64,000 nt of DNA from Aeromicrobium duanguangcaii (GTDB lineage Bacteria; Actinomycetota; Actinomycetes; Propionibacteriales; Nocardioidaceae): assembly GCF_024508295.1 (NCBI RefSeq), contig NZ_CP101990.1, positions 2,790,001-2,854,000 on the forward strand, given 5' to 3'. Positions 27,168-35,973 of this stretch are shown here, piece by piece; the stretch's first letter is position 1, and every line of letters starts with the position of its first letter. Made by a program: the position numbers and the translations under genes. The notes below the pieces were generated by a model, which did no database searches, was not told where the DNA came from, and worked only from the letters and a program-made list of their open reading frames with translations.

Positions 27168-28334
27168 ATGATGCGGACGATGCTCACCGCCAGCGCGATG
27201 ACCACCGTGGGAGCCCTCCCGGTCTTCCTGCTGACGGCCCAGGTGGCCTTCGTGAGCGCCGACCTGCACTTCGGCGCCGCCCGGCTGGGCCTGGCCGCGA
27301 GCATCTTCTTCGCGGCCGCCGCTGTCTCGTCCTTCGGCACCGGAGTGCTGGCCGAACGACTCGGCGGCCGGATCAGCACGGTGGCGTCCGCGACGCTCAG
27401 TGTCGTCAGCTGTCTGGGCATCGCGTTCTTCGCGTCCTCATACGGCCAGCTCGTGGCTTGGGTGATCGTCGGCGGGGTGGCCAACGCGGCGCTCCAGACC
27501 ACCTCGAACCTTTCGCTCGCTCACTCCATCCCGGCGTCGAGCCAGGGGCTGGCCTTCGGGATGAAGCAGTCCGCGATCCCCGCGGCGATCCTCATCGGCG
27601 GTCTCGCCGTGCCGACCGTGGGCCACGAGCTCGGCTGGCGGGCGCCGTTCATGATCGCGGCCTTCCTCGCGGTGATCACGGCAGGCGTGGGCCTGCGGCT
27701 GACTCCGGCGCGCAGCTCGGCGTCCACGGCGCGACCCGCCGCGCGCGAGGCGCCCCCGACGGGTGCGCTGATCCTGACGACGGTGACCATGGCACTGGCC
27801 AGCTCAGCCGTGAACTCGCTCGGCGCCTTCCTGCCCGCGTGGTGCCACGAGAACGGCTGGGAGCCCGGCCGGGCGGGCCTGCTCGTGGCGGCGGCGAGTG
27901 CCACGTCCATCGCGGGACGGGTCCTGGCCGGGATCGCCGCCGATCGCCGTCGCGGGCGGAACCTGCCCGTCGTCAGCGTGCATCTGATCGCGGGCGCGGT
28001 GGGCATCGCACTGATCTCCACCGGGGCACCTGCACCCCTGATCGTGGGCGCCTTCCTCGCCTTCGGACTCGGGTGGTCCTGGCCCGGCCTTCTGTTGTTC
28101 GCCGTCGTGAGGGTCGCCCGCGACAGTCCCGGCCGCGCGTCCGGAGCGATCCAGACCGGCGCCTTCATCGGTGGGGCCGTCGGCCCGCTGACCTTCGGCC
28201 TGCTCGTGGAGGCACGGGGGTATGACACGGCCTGGTGGGCCGCCGTGGTCGGCCTGATCGTCGCCGCGAGCCTGCTGTTCCTGGCCCGCCGCATTTTCGT
28301 CACCGACCTCATCCGCCGGCCCATGACTCACTGA
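27168..28334 (+). CDS. Major facilitator superfamily permease
   Basis: A membrane transporter of 388 residues with about twelve hydrophobic segments, a central basic loop around residues 180-200 and the repeat-type loop GVLAERLGGRIS after the second or third segment, characteristic of MFS carriers. It probably imports or exports the acid handled by the neighbouring operons. Two adjacent ATG codons stand at the start; the first is used here. It is divergent from the amidase and shares the operator-like region with it. Confidence 0.88.
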   Translation: MMRTMLTASAMTTVGALPVFLLTAQVAFVSADLHFGAARLGLAASIFFAAAAVSSFGTGVLAERLGGRISTVASATLSVVSCLGIAFFASSYGQLVAWVIVGGVANAALQTTSNLSLAHSIPASSQGLAFGMKQSAIPAAILIGGLAVPTVGHELGWRAPFMIAAFLAVITAGVGLRLTPARSSASTARPAAREAPPTGALILTTVTMALASSAVNSLGAFLPAWCHENGWEPGRAGLLVAAASATSIAGRVLAGIAADRRRGRNLPVVSVHLIAGAVGIALISTGAPAPLIVGAFLAFGLGWSWPGLLLFAVVRVARDSPGRASGAIQTGAFIGGAVGPLTFGLLVEARGYDTAWWAAVVGLIVAASLLFLARRIFVTDLIRRPMTH

Positions 28335-28387
28335 GCGGCGGTGTGCCGCTGCCGGCCCAAGGCCACGGGACGGCAGGATGGATCCCG

Positions 28388-29035
28388 ATGATCGAGTGGA
28401 CGCTGCGAGACCACGGCCGTGAGTTCGCGGTGCGTGACGACGACGGAACGGTCCGCGTGTCCCTGGACGGGACCGATGTCGCCGAGTCGACGATCGGGCG
28501 CAGGGGCGACCACGAGTTCGAGCTCGACCGCCTCGCCGGGCGACACCAGAAGATCCGGGTCGAGCGCGGTCTGCGCGGACAGCTGCGGACGGTGGCCCTC
28601 GTCGAGTCCGGTGACGGCGAACTGCCCACGACGATCGGCTTCGTGCCGCCCGAGGGCAGCCGGCAGCGCCGGCTGTACGACCTGCAGGAGGCGCACCCCT
28701 ACGTGTTCGCCGCCCGCCACATCGTCAGCTCGGGCGCCGGACTGCTGGGCCTCGGCGCCCTGCTGTCGGCGCTGCTGGCGCGGTTCCGGCCCTCGATCGA
28801 CTGGTCGTGGGTACCCAACCCCGAGATCGACCTGCCCGACTGGAACCTGTTCGGATGGGTGCCTGACCTGTTCGGCTGGGTCCCGCCGCTCTTCGCGTGG
28901 TGGCCGGACTGGGACCTGGGCTGGCTCAAGATCGTGCTGGGCGTCGTCGTGGCCATCGGCCTCACGGCGGCCGAGATCGACCGCCGCAAGAAGCTCAGCC
29001 GGCGACGGGACGCTCCGCCGCCCGCCGGCCACTGA
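28388..29035 (+). CDS. Membrane protein with Trp-rich heptad repeat, unknown function
   Basis: A protein of 215 residues, not recognised. Residues 1-100 are a soluble, charged, beta-looking domain. A membrane segment follows at about 112-132 and a second at about 180-197, ending in a basic cytoplasmic tail (DRRKKLSRRR). Between them (137-180) lies an unusual stretch with nine Trp residues, including three consecutive seven-residue repeats FGWVPDL, FGWVPPL and FAWWPDW. It would lie on the outer face if both membrane segments are real. The ATG at 28388 is preceded by GGATGG. Its 3' end converges on hspR. Confidence 0.65.
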   Translation: MIEWTLRDHGREFAVRDDDGTVRVSLDGTDVAESTIGRRGDHEFELDRLAGRHQKIRVERGLRGQLRTVALVESGDGELPTTIGFVPPEGSRQRRLYDLQEAHPYVFAARHIVSSGAGLLGLGALLSALLARFRPSIDWSWVPNPEIDLPDWNLFGWVPDLFGWVPPLFAWWPDWDLGWLKIVLGVVVAIGLTAAEIDRRKKLSRRRDAPPPAGH

Positions 29036-29052
29036 CCGAAGTCAGCGCCGGC
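29024..29052. terminator. Bidirectional terminator-like hairpin between membrane protein and hspR
   Basis: CTGAC-CGAA-GTCAG forms an inner 5-bp stem with a GNRA-like loop context, flanked by GCCGGC arms with a small bulge. It straddles the two convergent stop codons. The role is inferred from position. Confidence 0.4.
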
Positions 29053-29409
29053 GCCAGCGAGCGAGCTGCGTCTCTCCGTAGAGCGCCGGGAGGTTGCGCG
29101 GCGTCCGGGTCTGGACCAGCTCGGCCTGGAGCTCGGCCACCTTGGCCTGCAGCGCCACCACCTGATTCTCGAGCGCGATGACGCGCTTGACCCCTTCGAG
29201 GCCGAGTCCCTCGGCCGTGAGCTGGGCCACCATGCGCAACTGCTCGATGTCGCGCAGCGAGTAGCGCCGGCCGCCGCCGGAGGTGCGGCCCGCCTCGACC
29301 AGACCGATCCGGTCGTAGGTCCGCAGCGTCTGCGGGTGCAGGCCGGAGAGCTCGGCGGCGACGCTGATCACGAACACCTTGGCCTCGGGGCCCGGGGGGA
29401 CGAACTCGT

Positions 29410-29413
<4 letters not shown>
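29042..29413 (-). CDS. hspR: Heat-shock repressor HspR (MerR family)
   Basis: A protein of 123 residues. The MerR-type N-terminal helix-turn-helix (about 14-80) includes [22 protein letters not shown] and [14 protein letters not shown], the HspR pattern. A Leu/Val-rich coiled coil follows ([21 protein letters not shown] in two halves). It represses the dnaK operon and needs DnaK as corepressor in studied actinobacteria. It is the last gene of dnaK-grpE-dnaJ-hspR; its ATG overlaps the dnaJ stop by 4 nt. A HAIR-like half-site is present upstream of dnaK. Confidence 0.95.
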
Positions 29414-30540
<1,127 letters not shown>

Positions 30541-30575
30541 CGTTCACCCCTCCTCTCGTTCGTTCTCGTGGGCCG

Positions 30576-30615
30576 CGGTACGCCGCCCGCTCCCGAAGGA
30601 ACGAGCGGCGTACCG
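30576..30615 (-). other. 18-bp hairpin with UUCG tetraloop between grpE and dnaJ
   Basis: On the minus (transcribed) strand, arms CGGTACGCCGC / GCGGCGTACCG are perfect (11 bp) and continue with TCGTTCC / GGAGCGG, pairing all seven positions with two G-U wobbles, capped by the stable cUUCGg tetraloop. No U-tract follows, and the dnaJ ribosome site comes about 20 nt later. It may stabilise the dnaK-grpE transcript, act as a processing site, or partially terminate to lower dnaJ-hspR levels. The structure is read directly; the role is inference. Confidence 0.65.
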
Positions 30616-30624
30616 GACCATGCG

Positions 30625-31203
30625 TCATTCCTCCGACGTCACCGGCTCTTCGGTGGCCTCGGCCGCGACTCCCGGGTCGACCACGCCGACCACCGCGGGC
30701 CGCAGCACGCGATCGCCGACACGGTAACCCGTGCGCATCACCTGGGCGATGCTCTGGACCGCGACGTTCGGGTCCTCGCCGGCGTGGAACACGGCCTCGT
30801 GCAGGTTCGGGTCGAAGGGCTCGCCCGTCTCGCCGAACGGCTCCAGGCCGAACTTCGCCAGCGTGCTGCGCAGCTGGTCGGCGACGGCCTTGAAGCCGCC
30901 GGTCAGCTCGCCGTGCTCCTGCGCGCGGGACACGTCGTCGAGCACGGTCAGCAACTCGGTCAGGACCTTCTGCTTGCCCGTCTCGATCGCCTGGACGCGA
31001 GCGTCCTCGACCCGGCGCTTGTAGTTGATGAACTCCGCCTGCACCCGCTGGAGATCGCCGGTGCGCTCCGCCAGCTGGTCCTGCAGGCTCGGTCCCTGGG
31101 GTTCAGGCTCCACGACCTCCGTGGGCTCCTCCGCCGACGGCTCGCCGCCGGCGGGCGCCTCCCCCTGGGGGGAGGTCGCCTCGTCGAACGGCTGCTCGGT
31201 CAC
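30625..31203 (-). CDS. grpE: Nucleotide exchange factor GrpE
   Basis: A DnaK partner of 192 residues. An acidic disordered N-terminus (about 1-37) is followed by the long helix ([25 protein letters not shown] in segments) and the C-terminal beta domain with PNLHEAVFH, typical of GrpE (NPNxHEAv). The GTG start overlaps the dnaK stop by 4 nt (GTGA). Confidence 0.95.
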   Translation of the reverse strand: MTEQPFDEATSPQGEAPAGGEPSAEEPTEVVEPEPQGPSLQDQLAERTGDLQRVQAEFINYKRRVEDARVQAIETGKQKVLTELLTVLDDVSRAQEHGELTGGFKAVADQLRSTLAKFGLEPFGETGEPFDPNLHEAVFHAGEDPNVAVQSIAQVMRTGYRVGDRVLRPAVVGVVDPGVAAEATEEPVTSEE

Positions 31204-33038
31204 TTCTGCTCACCCTCGTCATCGACGATCTCGGCCTCGACGACATCGTCGTCATCGGCGGGGGCGTCGCCGGTCGGGGCGTCGGTGGCCTGCGCATCGG
31301 CGGCCGCGGCGGCGTACATCGCCTCGCCCATCTTGGAGCTGGAGGCGCCCAGCTTCGCGATGGCCTCCTTGACGAGGTCCGTGTCGTCCGTCTCGAGCGA
31401 GGACTTCACGGCGTCGAGGTCGATCTGGACCTCGGACTTGACGTCCTCGCCGACCTTGTCGCCGTTCTCGGCCAGGAACTTCTCGGTCGAGTGGACGAGC
31501 GTCTCGGCCTGGTTGCGGACCTCGACGGCCTCGCGGCGCTTGCGGTCCTCCTCGGCGTACTGCTCGGCGTCCTTGACCATCTTGTCGATGTCGTCCTTCG
31601 ACAGGGCGGACCCGCCGGTGATCGTCATCGACTGCTCCTTGCCGGTGCCCCGGTCCTTCGCGGACACGTTCACGATGCCGTTGGCGTCGATGTCGAACGT
31701 GACCTCGATCTGCGGCACACCGCGCGGCGCCGGCGGCAGGCCGGTCAGCTCGAAGGTGGCCAGCAGCTGGTTGCCGGCGGCCATCTCGCGCTCGCCCTGG
31801 TACACCTGGATCGCCACGGAGGGCTGGTTGTCGTCGGCGGTCGTGAAGACCTCGGACCGCTTGGTCGGGATCGTCGTGTTCCGCTCGATGAGCTTCGTCA
31901 TGACGCCGCCCTTGGTCTCGATGCCCAGCGACAGCGGGGTCACGTCGAGCAGCAGGACGTCCTTGACCTCGCCCTTGAGCACGCCGGCCTGCAGGCTGGC
32001 GCCGATCGCGACGACCTCGTCGGGGTTGACGCCCTTGTTGGGCTCCTTGCCGCCGGTGAGGCTCTTGACCAGCTCGGAGACGGCCGGCATACGGGTCGAG
32101 CCGCCGACCAGCACGACGTGGTCGATGTCCTTGACGGTCACGCCCGCGTCACGGATGACGTTGTTGAACGGCGCCTTGGTGCGCTCGAGCAGGTCGGCCG
32201 TGATCTTCTCGAACTCGGCGCGGGTCAGCGTCTCGTCGAGGAACACGGGGTTGCCGTCGACGACCGTGATGTAGGGCAGGTTGATCGACGTCGAGGACGA
32301 GCTGGACAGCTCGATCTTCGCGCGCTCGGCGGCCTCGCGGATGCGGGGCATGGCCATCTTGTCCTTGGTCAGGTCGACACCGGTCTGGGCCTTGAACTTG
32401 TTGACCAGCCAGTCGACGACCGCGTTGTCCCAGTCGTCACCACCGAGGTGGTTGTCACCGCTGGTGGCCTTGACCTCGATGACGCCGTCGCCGATCTCGA
32501 GCAGGGACACGTCGAACGTGCCGCCACCGAGGTCGAAGACGAGGATCGTCTGGTCGTCGGCCTTGTCCAGGCCGTAGGCCAGGGCGGCCGCGGTGGGCTC
32601 GTTGATGATGCGGCTGACGTTCAGGCCCGCGATCTCGCCGGCCTCCTTGGTGGCCTGGCGCTGGTGGTCGTTGAAGTACGCCGGCACGGTGATGACCGCG
32701 TCGGTGACCGGCTCGCCCAGGTAGGCCTCGGCGTCTCGCTTGAGCTTCTGCAGCACGAACGCGCTGATCTGCTGGGGGTTGAAGGTCTTGCCGTCGATCT
32801 CGGTCGTCCAGTCAGTGCCCATGTAGCGCTTGACGGAGCGGATCGTGCGGTCGACGTTCGTGACGCCCTGACGCTTGGCGACCTCGCCGGTCAGGACCTC
32901 GCCGTCCTTCGCGAATGCGACGACGGACGGGGTGGTGCGAGCGCCCTCGGCGTTCGCGATGACGGTGGGCTCGCCACCTTCGAGTACGGCGACGACGGAG
33001 TTCGTCGTGCCCAGGTCGATGCCTACTGCACGGGCCAT
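31200..33038 (-). CDS. dnaK: Hsp70 chaperone DnaK
   Basis: An ATP-driven chaperone of 612 residues. Start [18 protein letters not shown]; ATPase motifs [12 protein letters not shown] and [10 protein letters not shown]; substrate-binding domain with [15 protein letters not shown]; acidic tail ending [13 protein letters not shown] 33038 has AGGAGGA 5 nt upstream. It is the first gene of the heat-shock operon; the upstream 200 nt carry a HAIR-like element. Confidence 0.98.
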   Translation of the reverse strand: MARAVGIDLGTTNSVVAVLEGGEPTVIANAEGARTTPSVVAFAKDGEVLTGEVAKRQGVTNVDRTIRSVKRYMGTDWTTEIDGKTFNPQQISAFVLQKLKRDAEAYLGEPVTDAVITVPAYFNDHQRQATKEAGEIAGLNVSRIINEPTAAALAYGLDKADDQTILVFDLGGGTFDVSLLEIGDGVIEVKATSGDNHLGGDDWDNAVVDWLVNKFKAQTGVDLTKDKMAMPRIREAAERAKIELSSSSSTSINLPYITVVDGNPVFLDETLTRAEFEKITADLLERTKAPFNNVIRDAGVTVKDIDHVVLVGGSTRMPAVSELVKSLTGGKEPNKGVNPDEVVAIGASLQAGVLKGEVKDVLLLDVTPLSLGIETKGGVMTKLIERNTTIPTKRSEVFTTADDNQPSVAIQVYQGEREMAAGNQLLATFELTGLPPAPRGVPQIEVTFDIDANGIVNVSAKDRGTGKEQSMTITGGSALSKDDIDKMVKDAEQYAEEDRKRREAVEVRNQAETLVHSTEKFLAENGDKVGEDVKSEVQIDLDAVKSSLETDDTDLVKEAIAKLGASSSKMGEAMYAAAAADAQATDAPTGDAPADDDDVVEAEIVDDEGEQK

Positions 33039-33099
33039 GGTTCCTCCTGTGGTGCTTCGCGGTCTTGCTCGGATGCCTTGAAAACTGTGGGTCAAACAA

Positions 33100-33120
33100 C
33101 TTGAGTCATACGTTATCAAC
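33100..33120 (-). promoter_or_regulatory. HAIR-like HspR operator upstream of dnaK
   Basis: On the plus strand CTTGAGT is a perfect HAIR half-site (consensus CTTGAGT-N7-ACTCAAG); after the expected 7 nt comes TATCAAC, which keeps only the TCAA core. It lies 62 nt before the dnaK start, in the right place for HspR control encoded at the end of the same operon. One good and one weak half-site make it likely rather than certain. Confidence 0.65.
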
Positions 33121-33183
33121 TTCGTCCGAGGCCCAGACATTCCCTCGGAGTCATGACGTGCGTCACATCCGCCCCACGCAGGA

Positions 33184-33200
33184 CCAGACCACGGTCTGAC
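33184..33200 (-). promoter_or_regulatory. Dyad upstream of the sensor kinase (copy A)
   Basis: The minus strand reads GTCAGACCGTGGTCTGG, containing arms CAGACC/GGTCTG. It lies 34 nt before the histidine kinase start. A 15-of-17 match stands upstream of the ABC transporter operon 1.9 kb to the right, so the pair is probably the binding site of the response regulator in between. Confidence 0.6.
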
Positions 33201-33234
33201 GACGGGGCGGACCGGGGCCCCTAGGCTCGGGCGC

Positions 33235-34428
33235 ATGAAGGAGCAGGTCGACGTGTCCCGGAGCCCGTGGCGCCTCGGCCCCCGGGCGGCTCGATGGTTC
33301 GACTTCCTGCTCGCCTCGGCCCTCGTCCTGCCCACGTTCCCGCTGACGCTCCTGGTCGGGCAGTCGCCCTATCCGGCCCTGCTGTCGTTGGCGCAGACCG
33401 TTCCCCTGTTCTGGCGGCGCAGGCACCCGGTCGCGGTGTTCGCCGTCGTCGCGGGCGCCAGCGTGCTGCAGGCCGCCACGTACGACATGCCGGTCTGGGG
33501 CCAGGTCGGATTCCCGGCCGCCCTGTACGCGCTGGCGCGCTACGGCTCGGGCCGCTCCGCGCTCATCGGCCTGTTCGTGGGCCTGTGCGGTGCCGTCGTC
33601 GCCTCGTGGGTGTGGACGACGGCCCAGTTCGCCGCCTATCCGCCGGGCCAGGAGTACATCGACTACGACATGGGGCTGGAGGACCTCCTGCCGTACCTGC
33701 TGTCGATCACGGCGATCGTCCTGGCGGCCTGGGCCCTGGGCTCGCAGGCACGTATCCGCCGCGCCTACGAGGCCGGGCTCGTCGAGCGTGGTCGCCAGCT
33801 CGCGGTCGAGGCCGAGCAGCGGGCCGTGCTGGCCGCCGCCCAGGAGCGCACCCGGATCGCGCGGGAGATGCACGACGTCGTCGCCCACGGCCTGTCCGTG
33901 ATGATCGTCCAGGCCGACGGCGCCCGGTACGCCGCCGCCAAGGACCCCGACGTGGCCGTCCGCACCCTCGAGACCGTGGCGAAGGTCGGACGTGAGGGAC
34001 TCACCGAGATGCGCCGGCTGTTGGGCCTGCTGCGGGGCACCGGGGATCCTGCGCTGGCACCCCAGCCCGGGCTCGCCGACCTCCCCTCGCTCGTCACGGC
34101 GGACGACCGCGTCGACCTCGAGCTGCCCGACCCTCTGCCCGAGGTCCCCGACGGCGTGGCACTGACCGTCTTCCGGCTCGTCCAGGAGTCGCTCACCAAC
34201 GTCCGCAAGCACGCCGGTCCGAACGCCCGCGCGAGGGTGCGACTGCGCACCCTGCCGGGCGCCCTCGAGGTCGAGGTGGTCGACGACGGCCACGGCGCCT
34301 CGGCCGCTGGCTCCGGTGGACTCGGCCTGCTCGGCATGCGTGAGCGGGTCGAGGTCCACGACGGCACGCTGGACGTCGGGCCGGCCCCCGGTGGCGGCTG
34401 GGCCGTGCGTGCGAGGATCCCGACGTGA
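33235..34428 (+). CDS. Two-component sensor histidine kinase (HisKA_3 type)
   Basis: A membrane kinase of 397 residues. Four or five hydrophobic segments fill residues about 22-170; a coiled stretch leads to the HisKA_3 dimerisation helix with phospho-acceptor His213 in [13 protein letters not shown]; the ATPase domain has NVRKHAG (N box) and [11 protein letters not shown] (G box). It is of the NarX/DesK-like group that works with NarL/LuxR-type regulators. The stop overlaps the start of the response-regulator gene (GTGA). With no large extracellular domain, it may sense membrane stress or a transport substrate. Confidence 0.93.
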   Translation: MKEQVDVSRSPWRLGPRAARWFDFLLASALVLPTFPLTLLVGQSPYPALLSLAQTVPLFWRRRHPVAVFAVVAGASVLQAATYDMPVWGQVGFPAALYALARYGSGRSALIGLFVGLCGAVVASWVWTTAQFAAYPPGQEYIDYDMGLEDLLPYLLSITAIVLAAWALGSQARIRRAYEAGLVERGRQLAVEAEQRAVLAAAQERTRIAREMHDVVAHGLSVMIVQADGARYAAAKDPDVAVRTLETVAKVGREGLTEMRRLLGLLRGTGDPALAPQPGLADLPSLVTADDRVDLELPDPLPEVPDGVALTVFRLVQESLTNVRKHAGPNARARVRLRTLPGALEVEVVDDGHGASAAGSGGLGLLGMRERVEVHDGTLDVGPAPGGGWAVRARIPT

Positions 34429-35111
34429 GCGATCCGTACACCGCGGCCGGACCGATCCGCGTCGTCCTCGTCGACGACCAGCAGATGGTGCGGGCCGGCT
34501 TCCGCATGCTCGTCGAGAGCCAGGACGACCTCGTGGTCGTGGGCGAGGCCGGCGACGGCGAGGAGGCCCTGCGGCTGCTGTCCGAGGTCGAGGCCGACGT
34601 CGTGCTGATGGACGTCCGCATGCCGCGACTCGACGGCGTCGAGACGACGCGGCGGCTCGCTCCCGGCGACACCGGCCCGCGCGTCATCGTCCTGACGACC
34701 TTCGACCTCGACGAGTACGCCTTCGCCGCCTTGCGGGCCGGCGCCTCGGCGTTCCTGCTCAAGGACGCGGCGCCACCGGACCTGCTGGCCGCGATCCGGG
34801 CCGTCCACGCCGGTGACGCCGTCGTGGCGCCGTCGACCACCCGCCGCCTGCTGGACCACTTCCTGGCCGATCCCGGGCCCGTTCGCCGCACCGACGACGC
34901 CGCCGAGCGGCGACTCGCCGCCGTGACCGACCGCGAGCGCGAGGTGCTGGTCCTCATCGCCCGCGGCCTGAGCAACCCCGAGATCGCCGCCGAGCTGTTC
35001 CTGTCCGAGGCCACCGTCAAGACCCACATCGGGCGCCTGCTGGCCAAGACGGACTCGCGCGACCGGGTGCACCTGGTCCTGCTGGCGTTCGAGGCCGGAC
35101 TGACCGACTGA
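34425..35111 (+). CDS. NarL/LuxR-family response regulator
   Basis: A protein of 228 residues. The receiver domain has VLVDDQ (acidic pair), phospho-acceptor Asp63 in LMDVRMPRLDG, the Thr in LTTFD and Lys in FLLKDA. The C-terminal LuxR helix-turn-helix has LTDREREVL-type sequence (VTDREREVLVLIARGLSNPEIAAEL in segments) and TVKTHIGRLLAK. It should bind DNA as a dimer; the shared dyads at 33184 and 35121 are the candidate targets. The ABC exporter downstream is the expected output. Confidence 0.94.
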   Translation: MSDPYTAAGPIRVVLVDDQQMVRAGFRMLVESQDDLVVVGEAGDGEEALRLLSEVEADVVLMDVRMPRLDGVETTRRLAPGDTGPRVIVLTTFDLDEYAFAALRAGASAFLLKDAAPPDLLAAIRAVHAGDAVVAPSTTRRLLDHFLADPGPVRRTDDAAERRLAAVTDREREVLVLIARGLSNPEIAAELFLSEATVKTHIGRLLAKTDSRDRVHLVLLAFEAGLTD

Positions 35112-35120
35112 GGCGTCTGG

Positions 35121-35138
35121 GTCATACCGTGGTCTGAC
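35121..35138 (+). promoter_or_regulatory. Dyad upstream of the ABC exporter (copy B)
   Basis: GTCATACCGTGGTCTGAC, 59 nt before the ATPase gene start. It matches copy A (minus strand) at 15 of 17 positions. It lies in the 85-nt gap between the response regulator and the transporter genes, so the exporter may have its own regulated promoter. Confidence 0.6.
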
Positions 35139-35196
35139 CCGAAGATCCGTCCGTACGGCGACGCCTCGGACCCGTCCGCGCACCTAGCGTCGAGCC

Positions 35197-35973
35197 ATGA
35201 TCTCGACCTCCTTCTCCCACCCGCTCCCGGCCCACGACGCGCCGCCCGCGGCGACCGTGCGCGGCCTGTCCAAGACCTACGGCCACGGCGACACCACCGT
35301 GCACGCGCTGCGGTCGGTGGACCTCGATCTCGCGCCCGGCCGCTTCACCGCGATCATGGGCCCGTCGGGCTCCGGCAAGTCCACGCTGATGCACTGCCTC
35401 GCCGGCCTGGACCGCCCGACCGAGGGCACGGTCGCGATCGGGGGCGTCGAGCTGACCTCGCTCGGCGACGACCAGCTGACCCACTTCCGGCGCGACCGCC
35501 TGGGCTTCGTCTTCCAGGCGTTCAACCTGCTGCCGATGCTGACGGCCCGGCAGAACATCATGCTGCCGTTCGAGCTGGCGGGCCGGCGCCTCGAACCGGG
35601 CGCGACCGAGCGGATCGAGCAGGTCATCGACGTCCTCGGACTGCGTGACCGCCTCGACCACCGCCCCGGCGAGCTCTCCGGCGGCCAGCAGCAGCGCGTG
35701 GCGATCGCCCGCGCCCTGGCCGCGGACGCCGACGTCGTGTTCGCCGACGAGCCGACGGGCAACCTCGACAGCACGGCCTCCGGTGAGGTGCTCTCGTTCC
35801 TGCGCCGCAGCGTGACCGATCTCGGCCACACGGTGATCATGGTGACCCACGAGCTCGACGCCGCCGCGTACGCCGACGACGTCGTCGTCCTGGCCGACGG
35901 CAGGATCCGCGAGCACCTGGTCGCGCCCTCGCGCGAGCAGGTCGCCGCCACGCTCGAGGCCGGTGTCCGATGA
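35197..35973 (+). CDS. ABC exporter ATP-binding protein (MacB/LolD type)
   Basis: An ATPase of 258 residues. Walker A GPSGSGKST, Q-loop FVFQAFNLLP, signature LSGGQQQRVAIARAL, Walker B VVFADEPTGNLDS, switch His in MVTHE. These are the hallmarks of the MacB/LolD/FtsE group, which power FtsX-like permeases. The stop overlaps the permease start (ATGA). Confidence 0.95.
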   Translation: MISTSFSHPLPAHDAPPAATVRGLSKTYGHGDTTVHALRSVDLDLAPGRFTAIMGPSGSGKSTLMHCLAGLDRPTEGTVAIGGVELTSLGDDQLTHFRRDRLGFVFQAFNLLPMLTARQNIMLPFELAGRRLEPGATERIEQVIDVLGLRDRLDHRPGELSGGQQQRVAIARALAADADVVFADEPTGNLDSTASGEVLSFLRRSVTDLGHTVIMVTHELDAAAYADDVVVLADGRIREHLVAPSREQVAATLEAGVR

